Assembly (NCBI GenBank): GCA_012841015.1
Contig: DUVN01000028.1
Span: 39,188-103,187, forward strand
DNA from: Clostridiaceae bacterium
GTDB taxonomy: Bacteria; Bacillota; Clostridia; Saccharofermentanales; DTU023
Length of the DNA stretch: 64,000 bases
Direction of reading: 5' to 3'
Below, in pieces: positions 8,623-18,161 of this stretch (position 1 is the first letter of the stretch; every line of letters starts with the position of its first letter). A model generated the notes under the pieces. It saw only the letters and a program-made list of their open reading frames with translations. It ran no database searches and had not been told where the DNA came from. Made by a program: the position numbers and the translations under genes.

Positions 8623-10446
8623 ATGGATATTTTTTCATTTGCGAGCCTACTCGGTGGACTTGCGCTGTTCCTCTATGGGATGAAGGAGATGGGCGATGGC
8701 TTGATGCTCCTCTCGGGATCCAAACTTAAGGATTTGCTCGGGCGTGTGACATCTAATCCGTTCAAGGCCGTTCTCTTAGGGACCGGCATTACATCGATTA
8801 TTCAATCATCCTCAGCAACAACCGTGATGGTCGTCGGACTTGTCAATGCCGGATTGCTCTCGCTAACACAGTCAATTGGGGTCATTATGGGTGCCAACAT
8901 TGGTACGACAACGACGGCATGGATTCTCAGTCTCGGGACAATCGGTGCCGGCAGCACGTATTTTAATTTACTCAAGCCGTCCTTTTTCGCACCTTTGATC
9001 GCATTTTTCGCTGTTGCTGTTCTCATGTTCGTCAAAGACGAGAAAAAGCGAAACATCAGTAAAATCGCGATTGGTTTTGCTGTACTCATGTTCGGAATGC
9101 AGGCGATGAGCAATGCTGTTATACCGCTTGCCGATTCGCCTGAATTTTGCGAACTGTTCATCCGTTTCAAAAATCCGTTATTAGGTCTGCTCGTCGGCGC
9201 TGTCCTTACGGCGATCCTTCAGAGCTCTTCGGCTTCAATCGGTATTTTACAGGCACTTTCTGCTACTGGAGTTGTTACGTACGGATCGGCGATTCCTATT
9301 ATTCTCGGTCAGAATATTGGCACGTGTGTCACTGCTATGCTCTCGAGCATTAACACGTCGAAGAATGCAAGGCGATCGGCTTTAATTCACTTATTTTTCA
9401 ACATGATCGGTAGCATTGTTTTTATTTCGGTCTTTTACTCGATCAACCTCATTCGTCCCTTTTCATTTCTCGACGACAGCGTAGGAGCAGTCAACATCGC
9501 GATTTTCAATACGCTTTACAACACGTTGAATACACTGCTTCTTCTGCCATTCCGCAACAAGCTCGTCCATCTTGTGACGTGTATTCTGCCTGATGGCAAG
9601 CGTGGTGAAGAAGTACCTGAAAAACAAAATGTTTTCGGAGTGCTGGAGAAGCGTTTCCTTGAATCGCCCGGCCTAGCAGTCGCACAGAGCCGTCAGGTCG
9701 CCTGTCAGATGGCGAAACTCGTAAAGCACCATTTTGAAATTTCGATCGGCTTACTCCATTCGTTTGACGCTCAGCTTTACCAAGAAAGTCGCGATGTTGA
9801 GAAGCATGTCGACGAGTACGAAGACCATCTCGGTACCTATATGGTCCAGATCAGTACGCGCCAATTAACGGACCATGATACTCGTATCTTGACGCAAATG
9901 ATGCAGAGCATCGGAGATCTCGAGCGTATTTCAGACCACTCGTATAGCATCGCGCTCTCAGCGAGAGATATGTATGATCGTAAACTCACTTTTTCCAAGG
10001 CTGCTCAAAACGAGATTGCTACTCAGGAGCGAGCTCTGCAAGATTTGCTCGATATGACGATTGAAGCGTTCTGTGACGATAACCTTGAGCTTGCCGCGCG
10101 CGTAGAGCCATTGGAAGAAGTGATCGACGGGTTGAATGACGAATTGCGCGTACGCCATGTGAAGAGACTTCAGAACGGGCGCTGTACACTCGAACTCGGT
10201 TTTATTTTCAATGACCTTTTGACTGGCATGGAGAGGATTGCTGACCACTGTTCGAACATCGCCGTCTGCATGATTGAGCTTTCCCAAGAGAGTTTGGATC
10301 ATCACATTTTCTTGAGATCACTAAAGGACAGCGAGGAGTTTCATCGGATGGTCAGGTACTATCGGGAGCATTACATCCTGCCTGAGATATCGACAACTGA
10401 TTACGCTGAGCAGATCTCTCTTGAGGAAACGCTCGCGAATCGGTAA
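8623..10446 (+). CDS. Na/phosphate cotransporter family protein with PhoU-like C-terminus
   Basis: An NptA/PNaS-family membrane symporter predicted to bring phosphate in with sodium. The membrane part (residues 1 to about 325) contains the inverted repeat typical of the family. Each half carries a QSSSA motif (about residues 60 and 198) followed by a GANIGT/GQNIGT motif. The last 250 residues form a PhoU-like helical domain, as in many Bacillota homologues, possibly for regulation by phosphate. The track starts at a TTG. The ATG three bases later is better placed behind AAGGTG. The gene is monocistronic and convergent with the nitroreductase. Confidence 0.9.
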   Translation: MDIFSFASLLGGLALFLYGMKEMGDGLMLLSGSKLKDLLGRVTSNPFKAVLLGTGITSIIQSSSATTVMVVGLVNAGLLSLTQSIGVIMGANIGTTTTAWILSLGTIGAGSTYFNLLKPSFFAPLIAFFAVAVLMFVKDEKKRNISKIAIGFAVLMFGMQAMSNAVIPLADSPEFCELFIRFKNPLLGLLVGAVLTAILQSSSASIGILQALSATGVVTYGSAIPIILGQNIGTCVTAMLSSINTSKNARRSALIHLFFNMIGSIVFISVFYSINLIRPFSFLDDSVGAVNIAIFNTLYNTLNTLLLLPFRNKLVHLVTCILPDGKRGEEVPEKQNVFGVLEKRFLESPGLAVAQSRQVACQMAKLVKHHFEISIGLLHSFDAQLYQESRDVEKHVDEYEDHLGTYMVQISTRQLTDHDTRILTQMMQSIGDLERISDHSYSIALSARDMYDRKLTFSKAAQNEIATQERALQDLLDMTIEAFCDDNLELAARVEPLEEVIDGLNDELRVRHVKRLQNGRCTLELGFIFNDLLTGMERIADHCSNIAVCMIELSQESLDHHIFLRSLKDSEEFHRMVRYYREHYILPEISTTDYAEQISLEETLANR

Positions 10447-10638
10447 CTTCATTGTCTACAAAAGAAGAGTACACCTACAGCGTGAGTGATGAGCTAAGGC
10501 ATCGGCAATCCTTTGTGCGTCTTTGAAGGGTAAACATAGATGAGTTCTCCTAGATGGACATTACACGAAGACTGCAGCATATTATTCTGATGTGAGTAGG
10601 GCAGGCCGCCTAACAACCCTTTGGCTATTTTTGGTTTG

Positions 10639-11181
10639 TTAGAACTCTTTGATCAGGTCATAGTTCTTTTCGTGTGGCTCTTTTGTTGTAGCAGGGTGTC
10701 CGATGGCGATCGCGATACGGAATTTTTCACCTTCTTCAAATCCCAGCAATTTGCCGCAGTTTTCAGGATCGTCCTCTTTGAAAGCCATAGCGGGGATACC
10801 AAGGATGACGCTGCCAAGTCCCATCGATTGAGCGGCAATGGAGAGGATTCCCACGGCGATGCCTGCATCTTCACCTGGCCACTTCTGATCACCTGCCGTG
10901 ATAATGACGCCGAGCGGAGCATCGTAGAAGAAACTATCGGAACCGCGTTCTTTCATTCTAGCGCGCATCTCTTCACCTGCGTGGTACATGACGCGTTGAT
11001 CTATTTGCTTCAAGATCGATCGATCTGTGATGAAATAATAGCGGAGCCCCTGCAAGTTGCGCGCAGTCGGTGCGGCGAGCACGGCGTCTTTTAGCAGAGT
11101 GAGTTCTTTGTGTGTAAGTGGTGTGTCTTTGTAGCGACGAATGCTGCTTCTCTCTTGAATCGTTTTAAGTACAAGGTTCAT
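10639..11181 (-). CDS. Nitroreductase family protein
   Basis: A 180-residue FMN-dependent oxidoreductase of the nitroreductase superfamily. The N-terminus has RSSIRRYKDTPL, the usual FMN-phosphate contact, and the middle has the family GIAVGILSIAAQSMGLGS helix used in dimer and FMN binding. The real electron acceptor is unknown; members reduce nitro compounds, quinones or flavins. AAGGAG lies about 9 bases before the ATG. It is divergent from the membrane LuxR gene, with a minus-strand TATAAT at 11234-11229 that could be its -10. The plus-strand ORF over the same bases is a shadow. Confidence 0.88.
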   Translation of the reverse strand: MNLVLKTIQERSSIRRYKDTPLTHKELTLLKDAVLAAPTARNLQGLRYYFITDRSILKQIDQRVMYHAGEEMRARMKERGSDSFFYDAPLGVIITAGDQKWPGEDAGIAVGILSIAAQSMGLGSVILGIPAMAFKEDDPENCGKLLGFEEGEKFRIAIAIGHPATTKEPHEKNYDLIKEF

Positions 11182-11533
11182 AAATCAATTTACTCCTTCC
11201 GTTTTATACGTGTTTATCTTCGATATCTATTATAACGTATAGCGAATTTCCATTTTTGTGATAACACGTCTTACAGCAGGCAAACGTAAAACACAAACCT
11301 CAAAAGCTCTGCAAGCGCTCTACGCTAAAATCAATCACGAAGTAACAGTTGTCTTATGCTGGATAATGGGTGCTTTTACAGAAAAATAACGCTTGCTGAT
11401 CTTAGTTCCTCGTCTGATGAAAGATGAAATGTTGTACAATTAAAACAGTGCTCATCAGCCGCGTCTAGGCGTTGAGCTCGCCTGCTAGTTTCGTACTGCT
11501 TCCGAGTAAGAGAAATAGCAGGATGGAGATAAT
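11182..11533. other. Divergent intergenic region, nitroreductase / membrane LuxR gene
   Basis: No gene is seen in these 352 bases. It contains a minus-strand TATAAT for the nitroreductase and a plus-strand TACAAT (11435-11440) without a convincing -35 element ahead of the LuxR gene. I see no strong hairpin. Confidence 0.55.
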
Positions 11534-12997
11534 ATGAAAAAGAATCCTGTCATGTCACTAATCAACGGTCTCATGCGTGCTTGGTTTCCCAAGTTTAGGC
11601 AGTCTTTTTCTGATATCCGCTGGCGGCGTTTGCGCTACATGCTAATCTTTGCCCATGCGCCGCTTTTCTCCAATATTCAGGAAGTCTATTTTCGTCATGA
11701 TCCTAAGATCGCGGGTGTCGACGCTGTTACATGGATGCGGCTTGCTTTCTGTGTTGGGGCGGGACTGCTATTCGCCTTCGCCAGCATAAAAAACATTAAT
11801 CGCTACTCGAAATTCTTAGCCGGAAGCTGCGCATTATTCTTTACGCTCTGGCTCTTTATACAGAGTGGGATCTTAGCTGTACTTATTGCCTGCCTGTTCA
11901 CGTTTTTTTACGGTGGCACAGCTGCCGTGGCTATTTTCCATTATGCTTACGCCTTAAACGATACGGAGCGCTTTTTCGGCGCTGCTCTCACGTCACTCTA
12001 TTACGTAATTTTCCAGCTCATTTTGGCTACAGAGATTATGACTGTATTCGTCTCACGTCTTTACATCGTGGGGCTCGTCCTCGTAACAACTGTCTGTATC
12101 TTCAGTTACAGGGTTGAAGACTACATCGATACTGTGGAGGAGCCGCGACAGCGTGAGAACAAACAGATCGGACTGATGCTCTATTTCTTTTTCTCTTATC
12201 ATATTGTCGAAATGTTTTATACGTACATTCAGGGCGTCTCAACGACGACGACTCTACTTTTAAACGGTCTTGTCGGTATTGCCGTTTTTTCGCTTGCAAC
12301 ATATCTCTACTTCTACGCTAAATTTAATCTTTGGCACATGTGCAACCTCTTTTTTGGCGGTTTCCTGATTGCCTATATCTTGCGGCTCATCACTGATTCC
12401 GAGCCCGTACTCTATGTATCCCGCGCTTTTCGCGGTTTTGAACAGATCGGTTTCATCGCAGCCTACACGTTGCTCGGTAGTATACTTCGAAAAAACGTCT
12501 CATTTCGATCTTTCAAGCGTATTCTCATTGTGACGCTTAACGTTTTTTCGCTCACCTATATCTTGCTCGGTATTATGATTCCACGTCTACCGATCAAGCT
12601 GTCAATGGTTGCCACTTGCGTCGCATTCTTTTTCTTTATCGGCTTTCTGTTTTTGTCGCCGATTTATGCCGATTTTCTCTACTCGGATAAAAGGAAAGCA
12701 GATGATACTGTCATGATCACGGCTGACGCATCGGCACCGTCTACGGAAGAAGATTTGTCTGCTACCGCACCAAGTTCAGCAATAGACCATGCAAATGCAC
12801 TCATGACAGAGTGCAACTTAACACGGCGGGAACGTGAAATCATCACCCTTTTGATGCAGGGTTATCTCTATAAGCAATGCGCAAGTGAGCTCGGCATCTC
12901 AATTAATACGGTCAATTTTCACGCGCGAAATGCCTATCGCAAACTAAATGTTTCCGGGCGCAGTGAACTCTTCTCTGTTTTCATGGCTGATAAATGA
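11534..12997 (+). CDS. Membrane-anchored LuxR-type transcriptional regulator
   Basis: The first 390 residues are strongly hydrophobic, with about ten to twelve predicted membrane helices. They are followed by a polar linker and a C-terminal LuxR/GerE helix-turn-helix from about residue 425 to 487 (LTRREREIITLLMQG and NTVNFHARNAYRKLNV). This is a one-component design in which a membrane sensor is joined directly to its DNA-binding domain. The ligand is unknown. GGAGATAAT precedes the ATG. The phosphotransbutyrylase-butyrate kinase pair follows 94 bases later on the same strand, making that pathway or its metabolites a candidate target. That link is inference from position only. Confidence 0.88.
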   Translation: MKKNPVMSLINGLMRAWFPKFRQSFSDIRWRRLRYMLIFAHAPLFSNIQEVYFRHDPKIAGVDAVTWMRLAFCVGAGLLFAFASIKNINRYSKFLAGSCALFFTLWLFIQSGILAVLIACLFTFFYGGTAAVAIFHYAYALNDTERFFGAALTSLYYVIFQLILATEIMTVFVSRLYIVGLVLVTTVCIFSYRVEDYIDTVEEPRQRENKQIGLMLYFFFSYHIVEMFYTYIQGVSTTTTLLLNGLVGIAVFSLATYLYFYAKFNLWHMCNLFFGGFLIAYILRLITDSEPVLYVSRAFRGFEQIGFIAAYTLLGSILRKNVSFRSFKRILIVTLNVFSLTYILLGIMIPRLPIKLSMVATCVAFFFFIGFLFLSPIYADFLYSDKRKADDTVMITADASAPSTEEDLSATAPSSAIDHANALMTECNLTRREREIITLLMQGYLYKQCASELGISINTVNFHARNAYRKLNVSGRSELFSVFMADK

Positions 12998-13091
12998 ACC
13001 TTAAAAACGTTGTCTTAACGCCATACTCGCATAGACAGAATATTTGGTAACCTATAAGCTGTGGATAAACAAGGAGGGATTTGAGGATTAT

Positions 13092-14006
13092 ATGGGCAAC
13101 CGCTTTCAGAAAATCATAGATCGTGTGATAGATCAACCTGACAAGAAACGCTGTGCAGTCGTATGTCCTGACGAGGTGACGGTGAGAGCAGCCTTGGAAG
13201 CTGAGCGATTGGGACTCGTTGACCCATTCTTTTTTTTCGACGAGTTGCGGCTTGATGTGCTCAGTACTTCATCAGGACTATTGGCCCGTGATGGTGACTA
13301 TCTTATCGTCGATACGCCTGAGGAGGCGGCAAGAGCTGCTGTAAAGTGTGTCCGCAAGAAAGAGATGGACATGCTGTTAAAAGGGAATATCGACACGGCT
13401 GTCCTGCTCAGGCAAGTGGTCAACAAGGAATACGGACTTACGACGGGGCGTCTGATCACGCACGTTGCTTTTCTTGACGTGCCCGCCTACCACAAAATGC
13501 TCATTGTGACAGATGGTGGCATGGTGACTTATCCAACACTTGAACAGAAGCGCTCGATACTAGAGAATGCCGTTTTTGCGATGCGCAGCATGGGAGTCAA
13601 TAAGCCTAAAGTTGCCTGCCTTGCTGTTGTCGAAAAAGTCCATGAGAATATGCCGGAGACGCTCGACGCCGCAGAACTCAAAGCGATGAATGAGCGCGGT
13701 GAAATTATCGACTGTATTGTGGAGGGGCCGATTTCTTTCGATCTTGCGTTTAGTCGTGAGGCAGCATCAATGAAACGCTACGAAAGCCCTGTCGCCGGTG
13801 ATGCCGATATTTTGCTCGTTCCTGACTTTGTCGTTGGCAACCTCGTCGCAAAGGCGATGATGTACACAGGTAACAGCCTTTTCGCGGGAGTCCTCGTCGG
13901 AGCGTCTGCACCCGTCATCATCACGTCGAGGAGTTCGACAAGTGAGGAAAAAGTCAATTCAATTGCCTGCTCAGCCCTGTTGGCCCGTGCGGCAAATGCG
14001 TACTGA
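13092..14006 (+). CDS. ptb: Phosphate butyryltransferase
   Basis: Transfers butyryl (or a related acyl) from CoA to phosphate, feeding butyrate kinase for ATP production. The sequence fits the phosphate acetyl/butyryltransferase family throughout: DMLLKGNIDTAVLLRQV, the LIVTDGGMVTYPTLEQK stretch and the C-terminal PDFVVGNLVAKAMMYTGN. I chose the ATG at 13092 (304 residues), preceded by GAGG and AAGGAGG. The track start at a TTG adds 16 residues unlike the family. The next gene is butyrate kinase 167 bases downstream. Branched-chain acyl-CoA is an alternative substrate, as in leucine and valine fermentation. Confidence 0.92.
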   Translation: MGNRFQKIIDRVIDQPDKKRCAVVCPDEVTVRAALEAERLGLVDPFFFFDELRLDVLSTSSGLLARDGDYLIVDTPEEAARAAVKCVRKKEMDMLLKGNIDTAVLLRQVVNKEYGLTTGRLITHVAFLDVPAYHKMLIVTDGGMVTYPTLEQKRSILENAVFAMRSMGVNKPKVACLAVVEKVHENMPETLDAAELKAMNERGEIIDCIVEGPISFDLAFSREAASMKRYESPVAGDADILLVPDFVVGNLVAKAMMYTGNSLFAGVLVGASAPVIITSRSSTSEEKVNSIACSALLARAANAY

Positions 14007-14173
14007 TGTGTGTGCAGGAATATGTCCTTTGCCATGACTAAGACTTATTGGCATGCACGCTGAGAGCAGCACATGATGGTGACGCTAGAGCCTCAGCGAC
14101 GCTTACAAACGTACTTTGCACTGATATGGCCAATTCTCAATCATGTAAAAAGGTCTGTAAAACGGAGTAGCAC

Positions 14174-15241
14174 GTGATTATTTTAGTCATTAACCCTGGT
14201 TCAACTTCTACGAAAGTCGCCTTATTTGAGGATGAGAAGAGAATCATCGAAAAGAAGATCGATCATTCTCGAGAAGAATTGAGCGCATTTTCATCGATCA
14301 AGGCTGAATTGCCGATGCGAATCGATCGCGTGAGAGAATTCCTTGATGAGAATGAGACAGCTCCCGAAGAGCTTGACGTTATTGTTGCACGTGGGGGTAT
14401 GTTGCCTCCCGTACGTCACGGAGCTTATGTTATCGACGATGAGCTCGTTGAGACGCTTCTCCATCGTCCAGTTGAACAACATGCTTCGAACTTGGGAGCT
14501 GGTATTGCACAAGCGATCGCCCGGGAGGGGGGCGGGACACCGGCGTATATTTATGATTCAATCTCAGTCGATGAAATGATTCCGCACGCGCGTTTCTCAG
14601 GGATTAAAGGATACGACAGAACGAGCTTCTCGCATGCACTTAACGCGCGCGCTGTTGCAAGAGCTGTCGCCTTACGCGAGTCTTTTGACCTCTTAAAGTC
14701 GAATGTCATCGTCGCCCATCTCGGAGGCGGCATATCAATGAACTTGCAATCGAACGGTGAGATTGTTGACGTTGTGTCGGCCGATGAAGGCGCTTTTTCC
14801 ACAGAGAGGGCTGGCGGAATTCCCATTTACCAGGCAGCGCGTATCGCGCGTGAGCAGGGCGCTGACGCTCTCTATGCGTACGAGATAGGGGAGGGTGGTT
14901 TTACGTCTTATCTTGGAACGAATGATGCGCGCAAGGTCGAACAAAGAGCAGCTGAGGGCGACGATTACGCTCGTCTTGTCATCGAGGCGATGGGTTACCA
15001 AGTGGCAAAAGCGATCGCCGGACTGGCGACCGTCGTCAATGGTAAAGTGCGTGCTATTGTCTTGACAGGTGGTATGTCGCATATAAAGAGATTGACGAAC
15101 GCCATCGAAGAGCGCGTGGCATTTATCGCTCCCGTATTCATCATGGCTGGTGAGCTTGAAATGGAGGCACTTGCAGCGGGCGCTTATCGCGTTATGCGGG
15201 GTGAAGAAAGCGCTTCTATGTTAGGTTATCACGTAAAATAA
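14174..15241 (+). CDS. buk: Butyrate kinase
   Basis: An acetate/propionate kinase-superfamily enzyme making butyrate and ATP from butyryl phosphate and ADP. The N-terminal phosphate-binding NPGSTSTK, HLGGGISM near residue 180 and the C-terminal LTGGMSH are the three nucleotide/phosphate loops of the fold. The 355-residue length is usual for butyrate kinase, shorter than acetate kinase. It starts at GTG behind ACGGAG. With ptb it gives the classical two-step butyrate-forming, ATP-yielding route. No butyryl-CoA synthesis genes lie in the window. Confidence 0.94.
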   Translation: MIILVINPGSTSTKVALFEDEKRIIEKKIDHSREELSAFSSIKAELPMRIDRVREFLDENETAPEELDVIVARGGMLPPVRHGAYVIDDELVETLLHRPVEQHASNLGAGIAQAIAREGGGTPAYIYDSISVDEMIPHARFSGIKGYDRTSFSHALNARAVARAVALRESFDLLKSNVIVAHLGGGISMNLQSNGEIVDVVSADEGAFSTERAGGIPIYQAARIAREQGADALYAYEIGEGGFTSYLGTNDARKVEQRAAEGDDYARLVIEAMGYQVAKAIAGLATVVNGKVRAIVLTGGMSHIKRLTNAIEERVAFIAPVFIMAGELEMEALAAGAYRVMRGEESASMLGYHVK

Positions 15242-15290
15242 TTAAACAGTCGTTGCTGCTCAGGAAAACGACATGTACACCGTAAGGACT

Positions 15291-16385
15291 CTACTTGATA
15301 TTGGTAGGGTGTTCCATCATATCTTCCCAGTAATCCTGCATGGGGCTCTTGTGTTGACCCTGAGGTTCTGATTTGTTCTCAACATCAGGTACTGCCGACG
15401 ATTTTTTCTGTTGTTCCATTAGGCGTTGTTCGCGCTTACGCTCCTCTTCAGCCATCGCTTCTTTCGGCGACAATTCGAGAAGTGCAGGATTATCAATGTA
15501 AGCGTCAAATAATTGTAAGCTCTTGATCATATAGTATCCGTCGCAAATCCGTTCATCGATTGTGAGGTTCAGGTCAATCGTCTTCTTCCAGACGACGCCA
15601 TCGGTGTAGATATCACGATACGGCTTATAATAAACTTTCCCGATTGTGCAGAAAATTGAAGTAGAGCCAAATTCATATAAATGATGGAAAAGAGCATCAC
15701 CACCGATGCTTCCGAGGTGTGAGATGAAGACTGATGAATACAATGGAATTAAGTCGCGTAGCGATTTCGGCATGAGCCCGTGAAAATCGAGCACACGTCC
15801 AATCCAAAGCAAGATCCTCAGGACACTCCGCGGCAATTTCGAGATAAGCCCGATGAAGCGATCGTCTTCTTTACCCTCACTGCCCTTAATGGCCTCAATG
15901 TGAGAATCCATCTTGTCTTTTACTTTTTCGAGTGTGTCGTCTCCGTCAAAATTAACTTTCGCGATTGATTCAATTCCTTCGTCTGTTAATGCTGTCTTGA
16001 CGACGTATAGAATGTCGAAGCTGTTATGCTGATACAGTCGTCTTCCTGAAATAAAACGGTTGAGTTGCGGCCTGCGGAGAAACGTGTGCAAAAATGTCGC
16101 CGAGATAATGTTGAAAACGGTGATTCGTTTTCCTTGCTTTCGTTGTTCGCGGATGTATTGTTGCATATTCTCAACACAATATGATTTTCTCATATAGACA
16201 GCCGATTCATTGCGACCTCGCATGACATACGGCATGATGGAGCCAATAGGGTCTTTTGAATCTCTAACAAGTGTTCCGTCGCTACGTTTAAAACACATAT
16301 ACTCAATCCTCTTCATACTGTCAGGAGCTACTCGTAACCAGAAAATCAAGCTCGAGTCTTTTACATCATAGTGGGATGCAAGCAT
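15291..16385 (-). CDS. Orphan E2-like acyltransferase-fold protein
   Basis: A 364-residue protein whose central and C-terminal parts resemble the catalytic domain of 2-oxo acid dehydrogenase E2/chloramphenicol acetyltransferases (HLGSIGGDALFHHLYEFG, then TIDERICDGYY near residue 280). The family active-site motif is HxxxDG. Here the histidine position holds glutamate (ERICDG), so classical acyl transfer is doubtful. There is no lipoyl domain, no peripheral-subunit-binding domain and no E1 or E3 gene nearby. The last 55 residues are a charged, glutamine-rich tail. The upstream Shine-Dalgarno is poor. The start may be this ATG or the adjacent GTG at 16388. Confidence 0.75.
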   Translation of the reverse strand: MLASHYDVKDSSLIFWLRVAPDSMKRIEYMCFKRSDGTLVRDSKDPIGSIMPYVMRGRNESAVYMRKSYCVENMQQYIREQRKQGKRITVFNIISATFLHTFLRRPQLNRFISGRRLYQHNSFDILYVVKTALTDEGIESIAKVNFDGDDTLEKVKDKMDSHIEAIKGSEGKEDDRFIGLISKLPRSVLRILLWIGRVLDFHGLMPKSLRDLIPLYSSVFISHLGSIGGDALFHHLYEFGSTSIFCTIGKVYYKPYRDIYTDGVVWKKTIDLNLTIDERICDGYYMIKSLQLFDAYIDNPALLELSPKEAMAEEERKREQRLMEQQKKSSAVPDVENKSEPQGQHKSPMQDYWEDMMEHPTNIK

Positions 16386-16663
16386 CACAAGGAAAGTCTT
16401 TCGAGCTCATCGGTAACGTAAGCACTCATTTATCAGCTATTTTGACCATTTCGTCTCCTCACAAAACGGAAAAAACGATGATTTTGTTGAAGTAATCATA
16501 TCACAAGGCGAAATAAGTGAGACATAGTGCGCCCATTGCAAAAGATTGCTTTCACTCTTGGTTGTTTTTGTGTTATTTTATGTTAAGTTATTAAAAGCTG
16601 GATCGAAGTGTAAAATTTTGTGGATGTCTGAGAACAATCACAATGGGAGAGTAATTTAAAGAT

Positions 16664-17941
16664 ATGACGGGACTGTTCAACAGAAGATTGAAAATACTGC
16701 TCGTGGTGACGATCGTTATACTCGTTGTGACGATTGCGCTCTATGCTATCAACTTTTTGAGCCCGAGCACTGATTTTGCGTCGAATACGACGACAAGTCG
16801 GATTGAGGAGTTGACAACAACGCCTACTTCGATTCCGTCAGAGACGACGACAGAGATAACGACGACAGAGATGACGACGACAGAGGAGACGACAACGGCG
16901 GAGACGACGACAGAAGCGATCACAACACCAAATCCGACGACGAACCGTTTTTCACATCTTATTGTATTCCTCGATGTCCAGCGTGCTGTCTTCTTCAGTA
17001 CATCGGCAGATGGTCAGGCCATCCCAGAAGTATCGCTCCGTGTCTCAACGGGGCGCGTCAAAGGTTCGACGCCTGTTACGCCGCCTAATAAACCCTTTAT
17101 CCTGTCCGGTTATAGGGCTAACCAGCTCCTCTTCACGAAGGCTGCGACGTGGGTGTGGGTGCGCTACGCGACGCACGTTTCAGGTGATATCTTTATTCAT
17201 TCGCAGCCGTATGATCACCAAAAAGATGCGAACGGGAAGACGTTGCCTTTAGACAAGAGTTTGTTCAGTAAGTGGGGATATAATCGTCTCGGCAAGTACA
17301 CAGCGTCGAATGGGTGTATCAGATTATCACTTCGCGACGCAAAATACCTGTCAGACAATATTTACCGCGGTATGCCGTGTTATATCTTTGCAAGTAGCAA
17401 GGGTTACAATTTGCCTGAGGCACCAGAGAATCCGCCTGCGAACCTAAATAACCGCTGGGATCCGACAGATCCTGATCCGATGAACCCTTACGTGCATCGT
17501 GCAGAGAAGAGTATGGCGTGGAAGTACAAACCTGTCGGGCGCGATATCTCGGTCAAGGTCAATGAAGAGCCCTCTGCTGTAAACGGTATAAGCAATAGCT
17601 CCAAACTCCCAAGTGGAACGACCTTTCGATTTAAGACGAAACCAAATACGACAACATCCGGTATTATACATACCAAGATCGTCGTGACGTATTCAGATAA
17701 ATCTTCTGAAGAGGTCTCGATCAAGATTACGGTAGGTACGCCTGCGCCTCCTACGACGACAACAACGACTACAACGACAAAGTCCACGACGAGTAAGTCT
17801 TCGACGACGACAACAACACCTAAACCGACGACGACCACGACCTCGAAGACAACGTCTGCTGCGACGACAACAACTGAGGCCCCTTCTGCGACGACGACGC
17901 CCAAACCGACAACGACGACAGCCGCAGAAGAAGAGCCTTAA
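16664..17941 (+). CDS. L,D-transpeptidase (YkuD) with Rib-like domain and Thr-rich linkers
   Basis: A surface L,D-transpeptidase that would make 3-3 peptidoglycan cross-links or attach proteins to the wall. Order of parts: one N-terminal membrane helix (about residues 8-30), a Thr/Glu-rich linker (about 40-90), a YkuD domain (about 98-248), a Rib/alpha-like domain (about 285-365, ending in VVTYSDKSSEEVSIKITV) and a C-terminal tail rich in TTTT. In the YkuD domain IHSQPYD supplies the histidine, and SNGCIRL the catalytic cysteine, C218. GC is preceded by N where many relatives have H. The next gene is a paralogue. Thr runs are encoded by mixed ACG/ACA codons. Confidence 0.9.
   Translation: MTGLFNRRLKILLVVTIVILVVTIALYAINFLSPSTDFASNTTTSRIEELTTTPTSIPSETTTEITTTEMTTTEETTTAETTTEAITTPNPTTNRFSHLIVFLDVQRAVFFSTSADGQAIPEVSLRVSTGRVKGSTPVTPPNKPFILSGYRANQLLFTKAATWVWVRYATHVSGDIFIHSQPYDHQKDANGKTLPLDKSLFSKWGYNRLGKYTASNGCIRLSLRDAKYLSDNIYRGMPCYIFASSKGYNLPEAPENPPANLNNRWDPTDPDPMNPYVHRAEKSMAWKYKPVGRDISVKVNEEPSAVNGISNSSKLPSGTTFRFKTKPNTTTSGIIHTKIVVTYSDKSSEEVSIKITVGTPAPPTTTTTTTTTKSTTSKSSTTTTTPKPTTTTTSKTTSAATTTTEAPSATTTPKPTTTTAAEEEP
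16803..16950 (+). repeat. ACG/ACA-rich low-complexity tract (Thr/Glu linker)
   Basis: Imperfect GAGACGACGACA-type triplet repeats inside the first L,D-transpeptidase encode TTTEITTTEMTTTEE-like sequence. All units are multiples of three, so length changes would keep the frame. Confidence 0.6.
17745..17935 (+). repeat. ACG/ACA-rich low-complexity tract (Thr tail of first L,D-transpeptidase)
   Basis: A Thr/Ser/Lys/Pro-rich repeat region encodes the C-terminal tail. The minus strand produces Arg- or Val-rich shadow ORFs that are not genes. Confidence 0.6.
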
Positions 17942-17987
17942 CAGACACTTATTGTCGTCCTTAGTTATCCTTTTGTACTTTAATTTA

Positions 17988-18019
17988 TGATCGCAGTGAG
18001 GCACATCTCACTGCGATCA
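17988..18019 (+). terminator. Strong hairpin between the two L,D-transpeptidase genes
   Basis: GATCGCAGTGAG, a 6-base loop and CTCACTGCGATC make a perfect 12-bp stem (13 bp with the flanking T-A). A run of T begins about 12 bases later. It probably ends transcription of the first gene, so the paralogues are separate units. Confidence 0.6.
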
Positions 18020-18070
18020 GTCTGTCTGAGTATTTTTGAATTATTTGTGAGGAAATTTGTCATATTGTGA

Positions 18071-18099
18071 TTGGAAAAAATGCGTGGTTCGTGTATAGT
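18071..18099 (+). promoter_or_regulatory. Candidate sigma-A promoter of the second L,D-transpeptidase gene
   Basis: TTGGAA, 17 bases and TATAGT lie 60 bases before the start codon and after the preceding hairpin. Both hexamers match the consensus well and the spacing is ideal. Confidence 0.55.
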
Positions 18100-18161
18100 G
18101 TCAGTGTTGGATATTTAGTGCGACACGCAAGACGTGTGCTGAATGAGAAGCTGGATTGACG

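Noticed and set aside
10621-11094. 157-residue ORF antisense to the nitroreductase
   Set aside because: It is a shadow of a well-supported gene. The nitroreductase motifs and Shine-Dalgarno are on the minus strand.
17693-18004. Arg/Cys-rich minus-strand ORF, and Val-rich ones at 17488-17904, 16741-16923 and 19136-19609
   Set aside because: They are reverse reads of the ACG/ACA threonine tracts in the L,D-transpeptidase genes, with low-complexity composition and no family resemblance.
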